From: Brevibacillus brevis NBRC 100599
GTDB taxonomy: Bacteria > Bacillota > Bacilli > Brevibacillales > Brevibacillaceae
NCBI RefSeq assembly: GCF_000010165.1
Contig: NC_012491.1
Span: forward strand, 4,773,501 to 4,837,500
Reading direction: 5' to 3'
DNA: 64,000 bases
The notes under the pieces are model-generated. The model did not search any database, was not told the origin of the DNA, and worked only from the letters and a program-made list of their open reading frames with translations. Positions 43,498-53,315 of the stretch are shown here, piece after piece; within the stretch, counting starts at the first letter, position 1, and the number at the start of each line of letters is the position of its first letter. Made by a program: the position numbers and the translations under genes.

Positions 43498-46400
43498 TCA
43501 AAATGGGGTAAACAAAATGGTCGGACATGTTGCGACTCGAAAAGATCCGCTCATGGCTGCTGGAACTAGAACTAGATCGAGCGTCACGATATCCCCTGTG
43601 CCTAGCGTTACTGTCCCTCTCGCTTCTCCACTCCCCATCGCATTGGCTATAACCAAGTAGGTGCCAGGAGCAAGACCAGTCACCTTGTACCTGCCAAAGC
43701 TGTCTGTTTGGACGACCACAGTGGTTCTGTTCGATTGATTTACCGTTTGCACATATACGGTCGCTCCAGCAATTTTCAAGCCTGTTAAACCAGATCGAAC
43801 CGTTCCTTGTATCGTACCCGTTTGAGAAAGGCGGATGCTGATAAAGGTTGTTTGGTTCGGCAAAACGACTGCTTCTGCCTGACCGGTACCAATGCCCAGG
43901 ATGGTCCCGATAACGGTATACGTCCCCGGAGCGACATTGACAAAATGGAATGTGCCATTCGGCTCAGCCAGGATATTTTGCAGCCGAATCTGCTTTGAAT
44001 GGAATAGCGACAATTGAATATTGTTACCACTGGCTTGATTTCCGTCTGGCAAGAGGACAATCCCTGATACCGTTCCGACGAATGGCAATAGCTCAACTGT
44101 CGCCACAGTCGTCTGCCCGCTTGCTACCGTAACTGTACGGTAATGTGTACCGAAGCCATCTGCGCTTGCGATGACATTGTACTCTCCGGCCGTCAAGCCT
44201 TTCACCTGGAATTGCCCACTCTGGTTCGTAACGGTGTTGGCAACAAACAAGCCGTTTGCAAACAGCTGAATCGCAACGGCCGCCCCTGTGATCGGGAGTC
44301 CCGTCAACTGATTGGTCACCTGTCCGAAAATGTTGCCTGAAAGAGGAGACATCGTGAGAATAACTCCGCTTATTGTCTGTCCAGCCGGCACTGTTATGCT
44401 TTGTATTGCTGTTGCGTAGCTATTTTCACTTGCGCTAATCAAATACGTCCCAGGTGGCAGATTACCAACTGAGAAATGGCCTACGTCATCTGTAATTGCA
44501 CTGCCGAACAATGTTCCATGTGAATCCTTCACCTGTACCAATGCATTGGGAACGACAGCTCCACCAGCAGCCTGTACCTGACCTGTTACAGTAGCTGGAA
44601 AGGGAGGGAGCCCCACATCAATTGCAGTCGTCTGTCCAGAAAAAATCGTCGCACCAACAGGCTGGGTGATGTAATTTTGAGCGCTAATCGCAAGCGTATA
44701 AGTTAATGGCGCCAAGCCGTCGATTTTAAACTGACCGAGACCGTCCGTAATCGTCCGAGATAACAAATTGTTTGTGCCCGGAAAATAGATCAATACTTCC
44801 GCCCCTACCATTGGCGTGCCATCAAGCGCATCTCTGACGGTGCCCTGCAAATCACCAGGATTCGGGTCCAGTGGGATATTGACTGTAGCTGTTCCTCCAG
44901 CGGCTACATCAAAGGAAACACTCTCCCTCTGATAGCTTTCGTTCCTTGCCAAAATGGTGTAATTTCCAGCCACAAATCCATCCATGAAGTATATCCCCTG
45001 GGTGTCTGTCTGCGTTGCAAAGAGAATCGTGTTATTGTTGCCCAGCAAACGGATGAGCGTATTCGGCAAGGGTGTGGCGAGAATGGCGTCACTAATTTTT
45101 CCTGTGACATTTGCTGGTAGACTCGACAAAGAAAAATCAAGTCCGGTAGTCGCTCCCAATCCGACCATAGCTGTTGAAGCCTCAGCAGCGAAACCCGTCG
45201 CACTCGCGATCAGTGTATAGCTCCCAGGAGACAGTCCACTCACCATATACTGGCCCTGTGCATTCGTCAGGACAATAGCCAGTATCGTTCCAGACGGACT
45301 TCCTTGTCGAACCGTAATGACCGCACCGGCAATCGGTGAAGCTGTACCTTCGTCTCGCACTGTACCAGCAATCCCACCGAGCAACTCGTTTAACGCAAAG
45401 CTTAATACGGACGCCGCCCCTGCTTGTATTTGTGCGCCAGCTACATCGCTTGCATATCCAGTTGCATTGACATTGACGGTGTACCCTCCAGGAGCCAGCC
45501 TATCAAACGAAAAGCTTCCCGTTGCATCGGTCAGAACGGAGCCCACAGCGGCACGAGTGCTGTCGAAGACGATTACCGTTGCTCCAATGATCGGCAAGCC
45601 CGTCTCCTGATCAGTCACAACGCCGGATAAACTCCCGGGATTGGGAACTAATGCCTGCTGAAAGGTGGTGGTAATGCCCCCTTGCAAAATAACCGCCTGC
45701 GAGACGGATACAAAGTTCGGCGCAGAAACAGTTACATTTACAACACTCGGCGGAAGCTTCTCAACCAAAAAATTGCCTTGATTATCTGTCAACAATTGAG
45801 CAAGCACAACGCCATGGCCTTCTGTAATGAGCACGGTGCTTCCCGGAATGCCGAATCCCGTCATCTGATTGGTCACTACACCCGAAATAGCCGCTGGCAA
45901 GTCAGGTAACGTGATAGTCGTCGGAGTTGCGGTGCTGACTGCAACGATCACGCCAATAGTTCCTACGGCATATCCAGACGCTGATGCGATCACGGTGTAA
46001 ACGCCAGGAGAAACACTCCCAATGAAAAATACGCCCGATTCATTCGCGAGCAAGCTCTGTTTGACGGCTTGATTGCTATCCAACAGCTTGACGCTGATTT
46101 CGCTTCCCGTAACTGGTACACCCAAGCTATTTATGACACTGCCCACGATGGACCCAGGCAAAGGCAAGAGCGCCACACTAGCCCCAGTCGTTTCTCCACT
46201 GACTACATTGGCCCCTACTGATTGATCTGCATAGCTAGGCGCACTGACCGTGACGGTATAAGCCCCCGGCAACAAATGTTGAATTAAATAGCTGCCCGTC
46301 TGGTCGGTACTTGCTGTAGCCACTACATTTCCGTTACTTATGGAACGAATCAGTACAACGCCGCCTGCAATAAATACCGCAGGATTCGTTGCGTCCGTCA

Positions 46401-49400
46401 CCTGCCCACTAATCCCGCCTGCATTCGCCTCAAGATCAAAGTCTACTCCGGTCTTATTTTCACCAGGTCCAAGAGTAACACCAACCGAGCCCGTAACATA
46501 TTCGGGGGCGCTTGCCACTACGACAAATGATCCGGCAGGCAGGTTGCCAATTGTATAGGCCCCGTTTGAATCCGTATACCCAAAGCCTATCGTCGTCTCA
46601 TTCAAATCCAGAATACGAACAACAGCATTGACAATCGGCTGCATACCCGTGTCTTGCACCGTTCCAGAAATACTGCCCGGATTCGGGATAAGCGAAAAGG
46701 AAACGATGGTCGTCTGCCCTGGCTGTACGATCGCTCCAACAGATTGAACAGCGTAGCTTGGAGCGGTAGCGATAAGGATATAAGAGCCTGGTGCGACCCC
46801 TGAAAATGAAAATGCCCCATTTCCATCTGCGACGAATGTATCTTTCAACAGGTTATTGTTATCGAACAATTGAATGGTCGTTCCCGGTACGACAGGAGCT
46901 ACTGTACCGTTAATAGTGCCGAAATCCTGATTGAGCTGAACCTGGACAGGAGTAGTTGTATTCGCGAATACAATGGCTCCGACATGATTGGACTGAAAAC
47001 CATCCGCCGAAGCACTGATAACGTATTGACCTTGCGCCAAGCCCGTGATCACAAAGCTTCCTTGACTATCGCTATATACCGAATGCACGACGGAGCCATT
47101 GAAATCGAGTGCATTTATTTGTGCACCAGCAATCGGCTGTAACGTCCCAGCAGCAAGCACCTGCCCTTGGATCTCACCCGGACTCGCAAACAATGCCAAG
47201 CTGACAGGCGTATTTGTGTTGACAAGTACAGTAGCGGAAGCACTGTTTGTTTCATAATTGGTTGCACGGGCCGTAATGGTATAAACTCCGGGTGCAAGCC
47301 CTGTGATCTGGTAATTGCCCGACAGATCGCTATTTGCATGGGCGACGATTGCCCCTGCTTGGTTCAACACGCTAACCGCTATCGAAGCACCAGTGATCGG
47401 CAGACCAGAGGTAGCATCAAAAACCGAACCTGAAATGCTTCCCGGCAAGTCTGCCAGCTGCACATTCACCATTGTTGTCGTCAATGAGGGGACGATTGCC
47501 CCTGTGATTACTGTCGTTTTATTCGGAGCAGATACGACGACAACGTACGCCTGCGGCAGCAAATTAGGTACCACAAACTGTCCGTTCCCATCAGTCAATA
47601 CAGTAGCGACAACAGCACTTGCTGCCGTATTATCCCTTACGACCACAGCCGCACCCTGAATCGGCTGATTGCCGCTGTCGACCACCTGTCCTGCGATTGA
47701 TCCCGGAGAAGCCTGTAAGACGAAAGCAAGGGACGATATTTCCTGAGGCTGCACCGTTCCCCCCAACACAATAGTGGAATAACCAGAAGCCGAAGCGGTT
47801 ACGGTATACATGCCTGGGGCCAAGTGCGGAAAGGAAAAGGTGCCAGCGCTGTCGGTAATGGTCTGCGCCACAGGAACAATTCCCTTCATAACAATGACAG
47901 TAGCATTACCAAGCGGATTGCTCCCTGTGTCCGAGACAGTCCCATTCAATATCCCTGCCAGTTTTTCCAATTGGAGGTCAACCGCTGTAGTCGCTCCAGC
48001 ATTGATCCCTATCCCAACTGTTTTGCCCGCATACCCCTCTGCAGCAGCCGTAAGGACATAGTTTTCCGGACCAAGCAAGGATAAAGCGTAGTCTCCATTC
48101 GCGTCGGTTACTGTCTCTCCTACTGCAATCCCTGAGCGAGATACCACCTTGATGCTTGCATTTGGGATTCCTTCACCCGTTTGCGCATCGGAAATGGTTC
48201 CACTTACCGTTCCAAATGCAGTCGTAAGAGAAAAATGAAGTACCTTGGCATCGCCCGCTTGCAGACTGATTCCAGCTAATTGTGTAGAGAAGCCCGCGGA
48301 ACTGACGCGGATTTGATAAATACCTCCTGCTAGCTTGGTCAGCAGATACGTGCCAGCTCCATCTGTTGTTGTTTCCGTTAGCTTAATCCCTGTCTGACTC
48401 AGCACTTCTACTAATGCCCCGGCAATTGGTATGCCACCAGGACCTGTAACCAGTCCGGAGAGCTTTGCAACCGATGTTTGAAGCCCTACATTTTGTGTTG
48501 TCGTCTGGGCTCGAATGACATTGATTGCAACAGTTGCTGGCTGGAATGTATCCGCACTGACTGCAAGGGTGTAGGCACCCGGCACGACATTGGTAAACTG
48601 GTAAGTCCCCCCGCCACCAGTCACTACCTGACTTACAGTCACGCCTGTCGTATTAATGAGCTTTACCACTGCCCCAGAGATGGGAGCCAATCCGGTATCT
48701 GTTATCGTCCCATTCACCTGGCCCGGACTCGGAGGAAGCAAAATGTCTGCTCTTGTGGTCTGCCCTGCCAAAACGCTCACGAATTGGATTTTGGCGTTAT
48801 AAGTCGGCGCGGTCACCGACACAGAATACAGACCAGGAGCCAATCCAGTAAACGAATAGGCACCATCTGTGTCTGTTGTCGTCGTTCCGATTAATACGGG
48901 AATCGAATCATACAGCGCGACCTGCGCACCTGCTACAGGCAAGTTCGTAGACTGGTCAAGCACCACGCCAGCCACACTACCAGCCAAGTTAACCGTGATG
49001 ACAATATTGTCCTGAACAGGAGAAAGCGTTCCGCCAGAAAAGCTGTCTACGCCAGTAACTGTCGCTGTGTTTAAGCTCCGTGTTCCGCCGGGAGAGACCG
49101 CGAAAACCCCACTGACCGTAAATGACAAGCTGGCAGTAGAACCAGCGGCCAAATTGCCAATCGTCCAGCTGAGCACCTTCGTGAGGGGATTGTAGATGAC
49201 AGAGCCGATATTTGCTGCGTTCACCGTAAAAGCCGTTACCTGATCCAGCTCGATCAAATCGTTGACTACAACAGTCGTTGCCTGGCTCTTCCCGGTATTG
49301 GTGACAGTGATCGATCCCGTCCATTGCGATAGTTGTCCTGTAGTAACAACGGTTGGTCCTGCTGTTACTTGCTTATCGATGGCAAGGCTAGCCCGAACGT

Positions 49401-50052
49401 CTCCTGTCGCCACCGTAGTCGTATTGCTCAAGGAATTTTCAAAGCTAAAGCCTTCACTGATTCGCAGAGAGTCTTTGTTGTAATTATTGTCATTTGCAGA
49501 GGTAAAAGGGAGGAAGCGAATGGAAGTAAGGGAGGTAACACCGATCGTTGAAAAAAAAGTAGCAGCCGGCATGACGAGATCGATGAAGTAATCAGGAGTG
49601 CCACTAAAATTAGAGCCGTCATTCGTCAGCCGCACACGAGCCGTGTCAAAATTGATAATCGGCGCTTGCCAGTTGGGAGCTCCACTGCCGTTTGTGCCCT
49701 CTGCCGGATCGTTCCAGGAGTTAAATTCAACAATGGTGTTTTGAATCAAAGCAACTCGGTTGCGCAAGCCTTGCACGCCCAACATCCATTGGTATGTGCC
49801 AGCCACTCCGGTTGTATTGATCAAATATCCCCAAGCAAAGTTTTGAAACCCTGTTTTTTGCGAATTTCTTGGATCTTCATTGACTCTCAACCGAAAGTAG
49901 AGATACGTTCCATCATAAGCCAAAAAGGCAACGGGAAACGTAGCGTTTCCTACCATGTCGACAGAGCCGGGACTTTCATCGTTCGGGACGTCTACGAATG
50001 GACTTCCCCCGAGCATAAACGGGATGAATTGACTGTCAGAAGGATAGGCCAT
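43498..50052 (-). CDS. 2184-residue protein with about 21 carboxypeptidase-regulatory-like repeats
   Basis: The N-terminal 220 residues form an unassigned domain (FIPFMLGGSPFVDVPNDESPGSVDMVGN, YLYFRLRVNEDP). A DUF11-type domain follows (about 225-350: IDKQVTAGPTVVTTGQLSQWTGSITVTNTG). Then come about 21 repeats of roughly 86 residues (about 353-2165), each with the pattern GxIxGxVxDxxxxPIxGAxVxVxD...GxYxxxxLxPGxYTVxASAxGY, as in CarboxypepD-regulatory/Cna-B-like domains. The protein ends MSGSFRVATCPTILFTPF. There is no Sec signal, membrane anchor, LPXTG or SLH domain. The start has GAGG upstream. It may be a surface or spore fibre delivered by an unknown route. Confidence 0.85.
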   Translation of the reverse strand: MAYPSDSQFIPFMLGGSPFVDVPNDESPGSVDMVGNATFPVAFLAYDGTYLYFRLRVNEDPRNSQKTGFQNFAWGYLINTTGVAGTYQWMLGVQGLRNRVALIQNTIVEFNSWNDPAEGTNGSGAPNWQAPIINFDTARVRLTNDGSNFSGTPDYFIDLVMPAATFFSTIGVTSLTSIRFLPFTSANDNNYNKDSLRISEGFSFENSLSNTTTVATGDVRASLAIDKQVTAGPTVVTTGQLSQWTGSITVTNTGKSQATTVVVNDLIELDQVTAFTVNAANIGSVIYNPLTKVLSWTIGNLAAGSTASLSFTVSGVFAVSPGGTRSLNTATVTGVDSFSGGTLSPVQDNIVITVNLAGSVAGVVLDQSTNLPVAGAQVALYDSIPVLIGTTTTDTDGAYSFTGLAPGLYSVSVTAPTYNAKIQFVSVLAGQTTRADILLPPSPGQVNGTITDTGLAPISGAVVKLINTTGVTVSQVVTGGGGTYQFTNVVPGAYTLAVSADTFQPATVAINVIRAQTTTQNVGLQTSVAKLSGLVTGPGGIPIAGALVEVLSQTGIKLTETTTDGAGTYLLTKLAGGIYQIRVSSAGFSTQLAGISLQAGDAKVLHFSLTTAFGTVSGTISDAQTGEGIPNASIKVVSRSGIAVGETVTDANGDYALSLLGPENYVLTAAAEGYAGKTVGIGINAGATTAVDLQLEKLAGILNGTVSDTGSNPLGNATVIVMKGIVPVAQTITDSAGTFSFPHLAPGMYTVTASASGYSTIVLGGTVQPQEISSLAFVLQASPGSIAGQVVDSGNQPIQGAAVVVRDNTAASAVVATVLTDGNGQFVVPNLLPQAYVVVVSAPNKTTVITGAIVPSLTTTMVNVQLADLPGSISGSVFDATSGLPITGASIAVSVLNQAGAIVAHANSDLSGNYQITGLAPGVYTITARATNYETNSASATVLVNTNTPVSLALFASPGEIQGQVLAAGTLQPIAGAQINALDFNGSVVHSVYSDSQGSFVITGLAQGQYVISASADGFQSNHVGAIVFANTTTPVQVQLNQDFGTINGTVAPVVPGTTIQLFDNNNLLKDTFVADGNGAFSFSGVAPGSYILIATAPSYAVQSVGAIVQPGQTTIVSFSLIPNPGSISGTVQDTGMQPIVNAVVRILDLNETTIGFGYTDSNGAYTIGNLPAGSFVVVASAPEYVTGSVGVTLGPGENKTGVDFDLEANAGGISGQVTDATNPAVFIAGGVVLIRSISNGNVVATASTDQTGSYLIQHLLPGAYTVTVSAPSYADQSVGANVVSGETTGASVALLPLPGSIVGSVINSLGVPVTGSEISVKLLDSNQAVKQSLLANESGVFFIGSVSPGVYTVIASASGYAVGTIGVIVAVSTATPTTITLPDLPAAISGVVTNQMTGFGIPGSTVLITEGHGVVLAQLLTDNQGNFLVEKLPPSVVNVTVSAPNFVSVSQAVILQGGITTTFQQALVPNPGSLSGVVTDQETGLPIIGATVIVFDSTRAAVGSVLTDATGSFSFDRLAPGGYTVNVNATGYASDVAGAQIQAGAASVLSFALNELLGGIAGTVRDEGTASPIAGAVITVRQGSPSGTILAIVLTNAQGQYMVSGLSPGSYTLIASATGFAAEASTAMVGLGATTGLDFSLSSLPANVTGKISDAILATPLPNTLIRLLGNNNTILFATQTDTQGIYFMDGFVAGNYTILARNESYQRESVSFDVAAGGTATVNIPLDPNPGDLQGTVRDALDGTPMVGAEVLIYFPGTNNLLSRTITDGLGQFKIDGLAPLTYTLAISAQNYITQPVGATIFSGQTTAIDVGLPPFPATVTGQVQAAGGAVVPNALVQVKDSHGTLFGSAITDDVGHFSVGNLPPGTYLISASENSYATAIQSITVPAGQTISGVILTMSPLSGNIFGQVTNQLTGLPITGAAVAIQLFANGLFVANTVTNQSGQFQVKGLTAGEYNVIASADGFGTHYRTVTVASGQTTVATVELLPFVGTVSGIVLLPDGNQASGNNIQLSLFHSKQIRLQNILAEPNGTFHFVNVAPGTYTVIGTILGIGTGQAEAVVLPNQTTFISIRLSQTGTIQGTVRSGLTGLKIAGATVYVQTVNQSNRTTVVVQTDSFGRYKVTGLAPGTYLVIANAMGSGEARGTVTLGTGDIVTLDLVLVPAAMSGSFRVATCPTILFTPF

Positions 50053-50144
50053 TTTTCTTCCTCACCTCTCCCCTCTAACATATGTACATAGAGTGATATG
50101 GCCCCAGCCCTTCCTTTGCTAATTGGCTTGTCCGTGCCCGTCCA

Positions 50145-50184
50145 AACAAAACGGTCATGACCGTTTTGTTGACCGCAAGCGGTC
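50145..50184. promoter_or_regulatory. Two abutting perfect palindromes upstream of the giant gene
   Basis: Positions 50145-50170 are a 26-base perfect palindrome with half-site AACAAAACGGTCA. Immediately next to it, GACCGCAAGCGGTC (50171-50184) is a second perfect inverted repeat. Both contain the core GGTC/GACC. They lie about 100-130 bases upstream of the 6.5-kb gene and just beyond the end of yisL, so they could be an operator pair for the large gene. Confidence 0.6.
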
Positions 50185-50222
50185 GCATCCACTTTTATGA
50201 AAAACGTCGAGACGTTATTCAC

Positions 50223-50266
50223 AAAAAAAGGGCTTTCACCCGCAAATATTTCTCGCGAGGAAACCC
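50223..50266 (-). terminator. Probable intrinsic terminator of yisL
   Basis: GGGCTTTCACCCGC pairs, with bulges, with GCGAGGAAACCC, and seven T bases follow on the minus strand. It is 25 bases after the yisL stop codon. Confidence 0.65.
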
Positions 50267-50289
50267 TCTTCCTTCCTGTATTGCCTATC

Positions 50290-50655
50290 TTACATTAATA
50301 CGCGATAGCCAAGCAGAATAACCAGCACCAAAACGACAATACAGCCGATGAAGAAGCCGATGCTGCCTTCTTGTCTCTTTGCTTTACCCAGGGACATTTC
50401 CATCAACCCAAAGGCGATAACCGCAATAATGCCCTTCACGTAGTAATAGAAATCTGTTGCGTGACCCACGAAAAGCATCCAAGCTCCGGATACAAGAATG
50501 ATGACCATCATGAGTCTGAGCAGCATATGTACGATCTTGCCTGCTTTTGCTTTGCCCACGCGATACAGAATGTAGGCAACGATCAAGAGCACGAATGCAA
50601 CTTCCCAGCTACCCACATGCGCTTCAATTAACGCTTTGTACGGCAAAAAATCCAA
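50290..50655 (-). CDS. YisL-family (UPF0344) membrane protein
   Basis: About 121 residues with four hydrophobic segments (WEVAFVLLIVAYILY, MLLRLMMVIILVSGAWMLF, YYVKGIIAVIAFGLMEMSL, GFFIGCIVVLVLVILLGYRVLM), the normal layout of B. subtilis YisL. I choose the TTG at 50655, eight bases after GGAG; the frame's upstream TTG (50676) has no site. Function unknown. Confidence 0.82.
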   Translation of the reverse strand: MDFLPYKALIEAHVGSWEVAFVLLIVAYILYRVGKAKAGKIVHMLLRLMMVIILVSGAWMLFVGHATDFYYYVKGIIAVIAFGLMEMSLGKAKRQEGSIGFFIGCIVVLVLVILLGYRVLM

Positions 50656-50763
50656 CCCCTTTACTCCTAAATTCAATCTTGTCCATTATACCAGAAGAAG
50701 GGAAAAAATGCTGATGCCCCAATGCGTGGCAGTATTGTGACTAGGCTTTTTGGGGATGAACAA

Positions 50764-50788
50764 GAGGCTGCCTGTGATCGGCAACCTC
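50764..50788. terminator. Possible terminator after the hydroxyproline operon
   Basis: AGGCTGCC and GGCAACCT form a stem with one mismatch shortly after the last gene of the operon. The longer T run is on the plus strand, so its action on the operon is uncertain. Confidence 0.4.
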
Positions 50789-50807
50789 CTTTTTCTAGCA
50801 AACGATC

Positions 50808-51812
50808 CTATCGCAGTAAAAATCCGTCTTTCAGCGGGTCCGTAGGGTCAACGACAAATTGATACAGACCTGTGATGAACGCCTTGCCTTCTATGCTCGG
50901 AATGACAGCCGGATAACTGCCCACCTGGGTTGTTGCTACCACCTTGCCGATAAACTGGCTTCCGACAATTCCTTCATGGACAAACGATTCTCCAAGAGCC
51001 AGCTTTCCTCGCGCATGCAAGGTGGCTACGCGAGCCGCAGTACCTGTACCGCATGGGGACCGATCGACCTGCTTATCGGCGAAAATCGTCACGTTGCGCA
51101 GATCCGATCCTTCCACTCTCGGCTTATCCGAGATAATCACCCCATAAATACCTTTGAGCTCAGGCTCCAGCGGATGAACGACCTCCATTTTCGCCTCGAT
51201 TTGTTCCTTGATTCGTCTGCCCCATTCTTGCAGCTCGACCAATTGCTCCATTTCCACCTGAACCCCGATATCTTCTGCCTGTACAACTGCATAGAATGCG
51301 CCGCCAAAAGAAATGTCCACAGAAAAAGTACGTCCTCCCCATTCAATGGGAACGTCATGTGCCAAAACAAAGGAAGGGACATTTTCAAACGAGACGGAAT
51401 GGACCAGCGATTCTTTCACAGTGGCGTGTGCAATGATTCTTCCTGCCGGACTGTCAATCACAATACGCTCGTTTGGACCTTCCATCCAAAGTATTCCAGT
51501 CTCAATCGCAGCGGTCACAACTGCAATGATTCCATGCCCGCACATAGTACTGTAGCCCTCATTATGCATGAATAGCACTCCAAATGCCGCATCTGGGCTG
51601 ACGGGCTCTGTCATGACACATCCGTACATCCCATGATGGCCGCGCGGTTCATACATGAGTACCCGCCGGATATGGTCCAGCTCCTCCCGAAAGTATCGTC
51701 TCTTCTCCAAAATCGTCTCGCCCGCGAGCGGCGGGATGCCGCCTGTTATGATGCGGAGCGGCTCCCCACCGGTATGGGCCTCGATCGTCGTAAACAACTG
51801 ATTGATGTGCAT
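50808..51812 (-). CDS. Proline racemase/4-hydroxyproline epimerase family, paralogue 1
   Basis: 334 residues. Both catalytic cysteines are present: C91 in [11 protein letters not shown] and C254 in [16 protein letters not shown]. Members with both cysteines racemise proline or epimerise trans-4-hydroxy-L-proline to the cis-D form, whereas trans-3-hydroxyproline dehydratases replace the second with Thr. It is the last gene of the operon; the following step would be oxidation by the amino acid dehydrogenase. GGTGAGG lies before the ATG. Which of the two paralogues acts on which imino acid cannot be decided from sequence. Confidence 0.88.
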   Translation of the reverse strand: MHINQLFTTIEAHTGGEPLRIITGGIPPLAGETILEKRRYFREELDHIRRVLMYEPRGHHGMYGCVMTEPVSPDAAFGVLFMHNEGYSTMCGHGIIAVVTAAIETGILWMEGPNERIVIDSPAGRIIAHATVKESLVHSVSFENVPSFVLAHDVPIEWGGRTFSVDISFGGAFYAVVQAEDIGVQVEMEQLVELQEWGRRIKEQIEAKMEVVHPLEPELKGIYGVIISDKPRVEGSDLRNVTIFADKQVDRSPCGTGTAARVATLHARGKLALGESFVHEGIVGSQFIGKVVATTQVGSYPAVIPSIEGKAFITGLYQFVVDPTDPLKDGFLLR

Positions 51813-51861
51813 GACATCCTCACCTTTTTATGTTTATGCGATTGGCGAAAAGCTTGCTGGA

Positions 51862-53301
51862 TCACCACGCGTATTTGATCGCGCATGTTTTCGTCGTACT
51901 GTAGAAATCGAGCGCCGCCTGACCCTGCTCTCGTGTATGCGAGCTGGACAGCTTCATGCCGCCAAATGGAGCCTGGTATTCCACACCTGCCGTCTCCTGA
52001 TTGACCCGAACCATTCCCGCCTGCGCCACATCCAAGAAGCGATGGGCACTCGCCAAATCTCGGGTGAACAGCGAAGCACTCAGTCCGTATACAGACTGAT
52101 TGCACAGCTCCACCGCCTCTTCAAAACCGTCTGCTGTCAAAAGCACAGCCAATGGTCCGAACACTTCCTCCTGAACAAGGCGATGATTAGCAGCGACACC
52201 CTCAACAATTTGGGGACGGATGTAATAGCCTTGCTCCTCTTTTGCATAGGAGGGGCTCTGGGCAATGACTGTCGCTTCATCATTCGCCAAGGCGATGTAT
52301 TGCCCAACCGTCTCATACTGTGCAGCCGAGGCAACTGGCCCCAAATACGCTTCTAGATCGCTGGCATCTCCTACCCGGCATGTCTCCATTGCCGTTTGCA
52401 ATCGCTCAACAAGTGGCTGATAGATCGCTTTTTCGACAATGATCCTGCTGGTAGCCGTACATTTTTGACCAGCCGATCGAAACGCGCCACTGAGCAAAAT
52501 CGGAACGGTTTTGTCCAGATCAGCATCAGCCAAAACGACTGCTGCATTTTTCCCGCCCATTTCAGTTTGATATTTGATGTTCCGACCCGCGCACGCGATC
52601 GCAATCTGTCTGCCTGTTTCCGATGAACCCGTAAAGCTGACTGCATCGACTTCGGCTTCATTCGTGAGTGTGTTGCCGATCTCCCGGCCCTTGCCAATCA
52701 CCAGATTCAGCACACCCGCAGGCAGCTTTGTTTCCGCAAATATTTCAGCTAGTCGTGTCGCTGTGAGCGAACCATTTTCCGCTGGCTTCCAGATAACCGT
52801 GTTCCCGCAAATGAGTGCAGGGGCGATCTTCCAGATGGGGATCGCGACAGGGAAGTTCCATGGTGTGATGACCGCCACAACTCCGAGCGGGACACGACGG
52901 CTGTATTGCAGCACGTTCGTATCTGAAGAAGGAATCAGGTTGCCGTTGGAACGCATCCCTTCTCCGGCATAATAGCGCAACAGACTGACCCCGCGAGCCA
53001 ATTCTCCGCGCATCTCACCAAGCTGCTTGCCCATTTCCCGACTTGCCAGCTGTGCCAAGCTGTCTGCATTTGTCTCTAATGCAGCAGCCATTTGAAAAAG
53101 GATTTCGCCACGAGCCGCACCCGTTTGTTTTGCCCAACCGATCTGTGCGGCACGGGCTGCCTGTTCAGCGGCAAAAACATGTGACCGATCAGATAGATGC
53201 AGAACGCCGACTTCTTCTGTGGTACGCGACGGGTTTTTGACGGTTAGTTCTTTCCCTGACGGCGTCATCCATTCGCCGCCAATCCAGTTTTTGCTGTGCA
53301 T
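51862..53301 (-). CDS. Aldehyde dehydrogenase, probable 2-oxoglutarate semialdehyde dehydrogenase
   Basis: About 479 residues, NAD(P)-dependent. The catalytic Cys is at about 281 in SAGQKCTATSR and the general-base Glu at about 247 in TEMGGKN; VITPWNFP and FTGSSETG are the cofactor motifs. In the hydroxyproline pathway the last enzyme oxidises 2,5-dioxopentanoate to 2-oxoglutarate, and this gene sits directly after the DapA-type lyase that makes that aldehyde. The ATG at 53301 has GGGGG nine bases upstream and is preferred over the ATG at 53310. Confidence 0.9.
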   Translation of the reverse strand: MHSKNWIGGEWMTPSGKELTVKNPSRTTEEVGVLHLSDRSHVFAAEQAARAAQIGWAKQTGAARGEILFQMAAALETNADSLAQLASREMGKQLGEMRGELARGVSLLRYYAGEGMRSNGNLIPSSDTNVLQYSRRVPLGVVAVITPWNFPVAIPIWKIAPALICGNTVIWKPAENGSLTATRLAEIFAETKLPAGVLNLVIGKGREIGNTLTNEAEVDAVSFTGSSETGRQIAIACAGRNIKYQTEMGGKNAAVVLADADLDKTVPILLSGAFRSAGQKCTATSRIIVEKAIYQPLVERLQTAMETCRVGDASDLEAYLGPVASAAQYETVGQYIALANDEATVIAQSPSYAKEEQGYYIRPQIVEGVAANHRLVQEEVFGPLAVLLTADGFEEAVELCNQSVYGLSASLFTRDLASAHRFLDVAQAGMVRVNQETAGVEYQAPFGGMKLSSSHTREQGQAALDFYSTTKTCAIKYAW

Positions 53302-53315
53302 TCTGCCCATCCCCC

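Noticed and set aside
50074..50093. SigK-like -10 box (CATATGTTA) upstream of the giant gene
   Set aside because: The -10 fits but no AC was found at the -35 distance, so I do not call a promoter.
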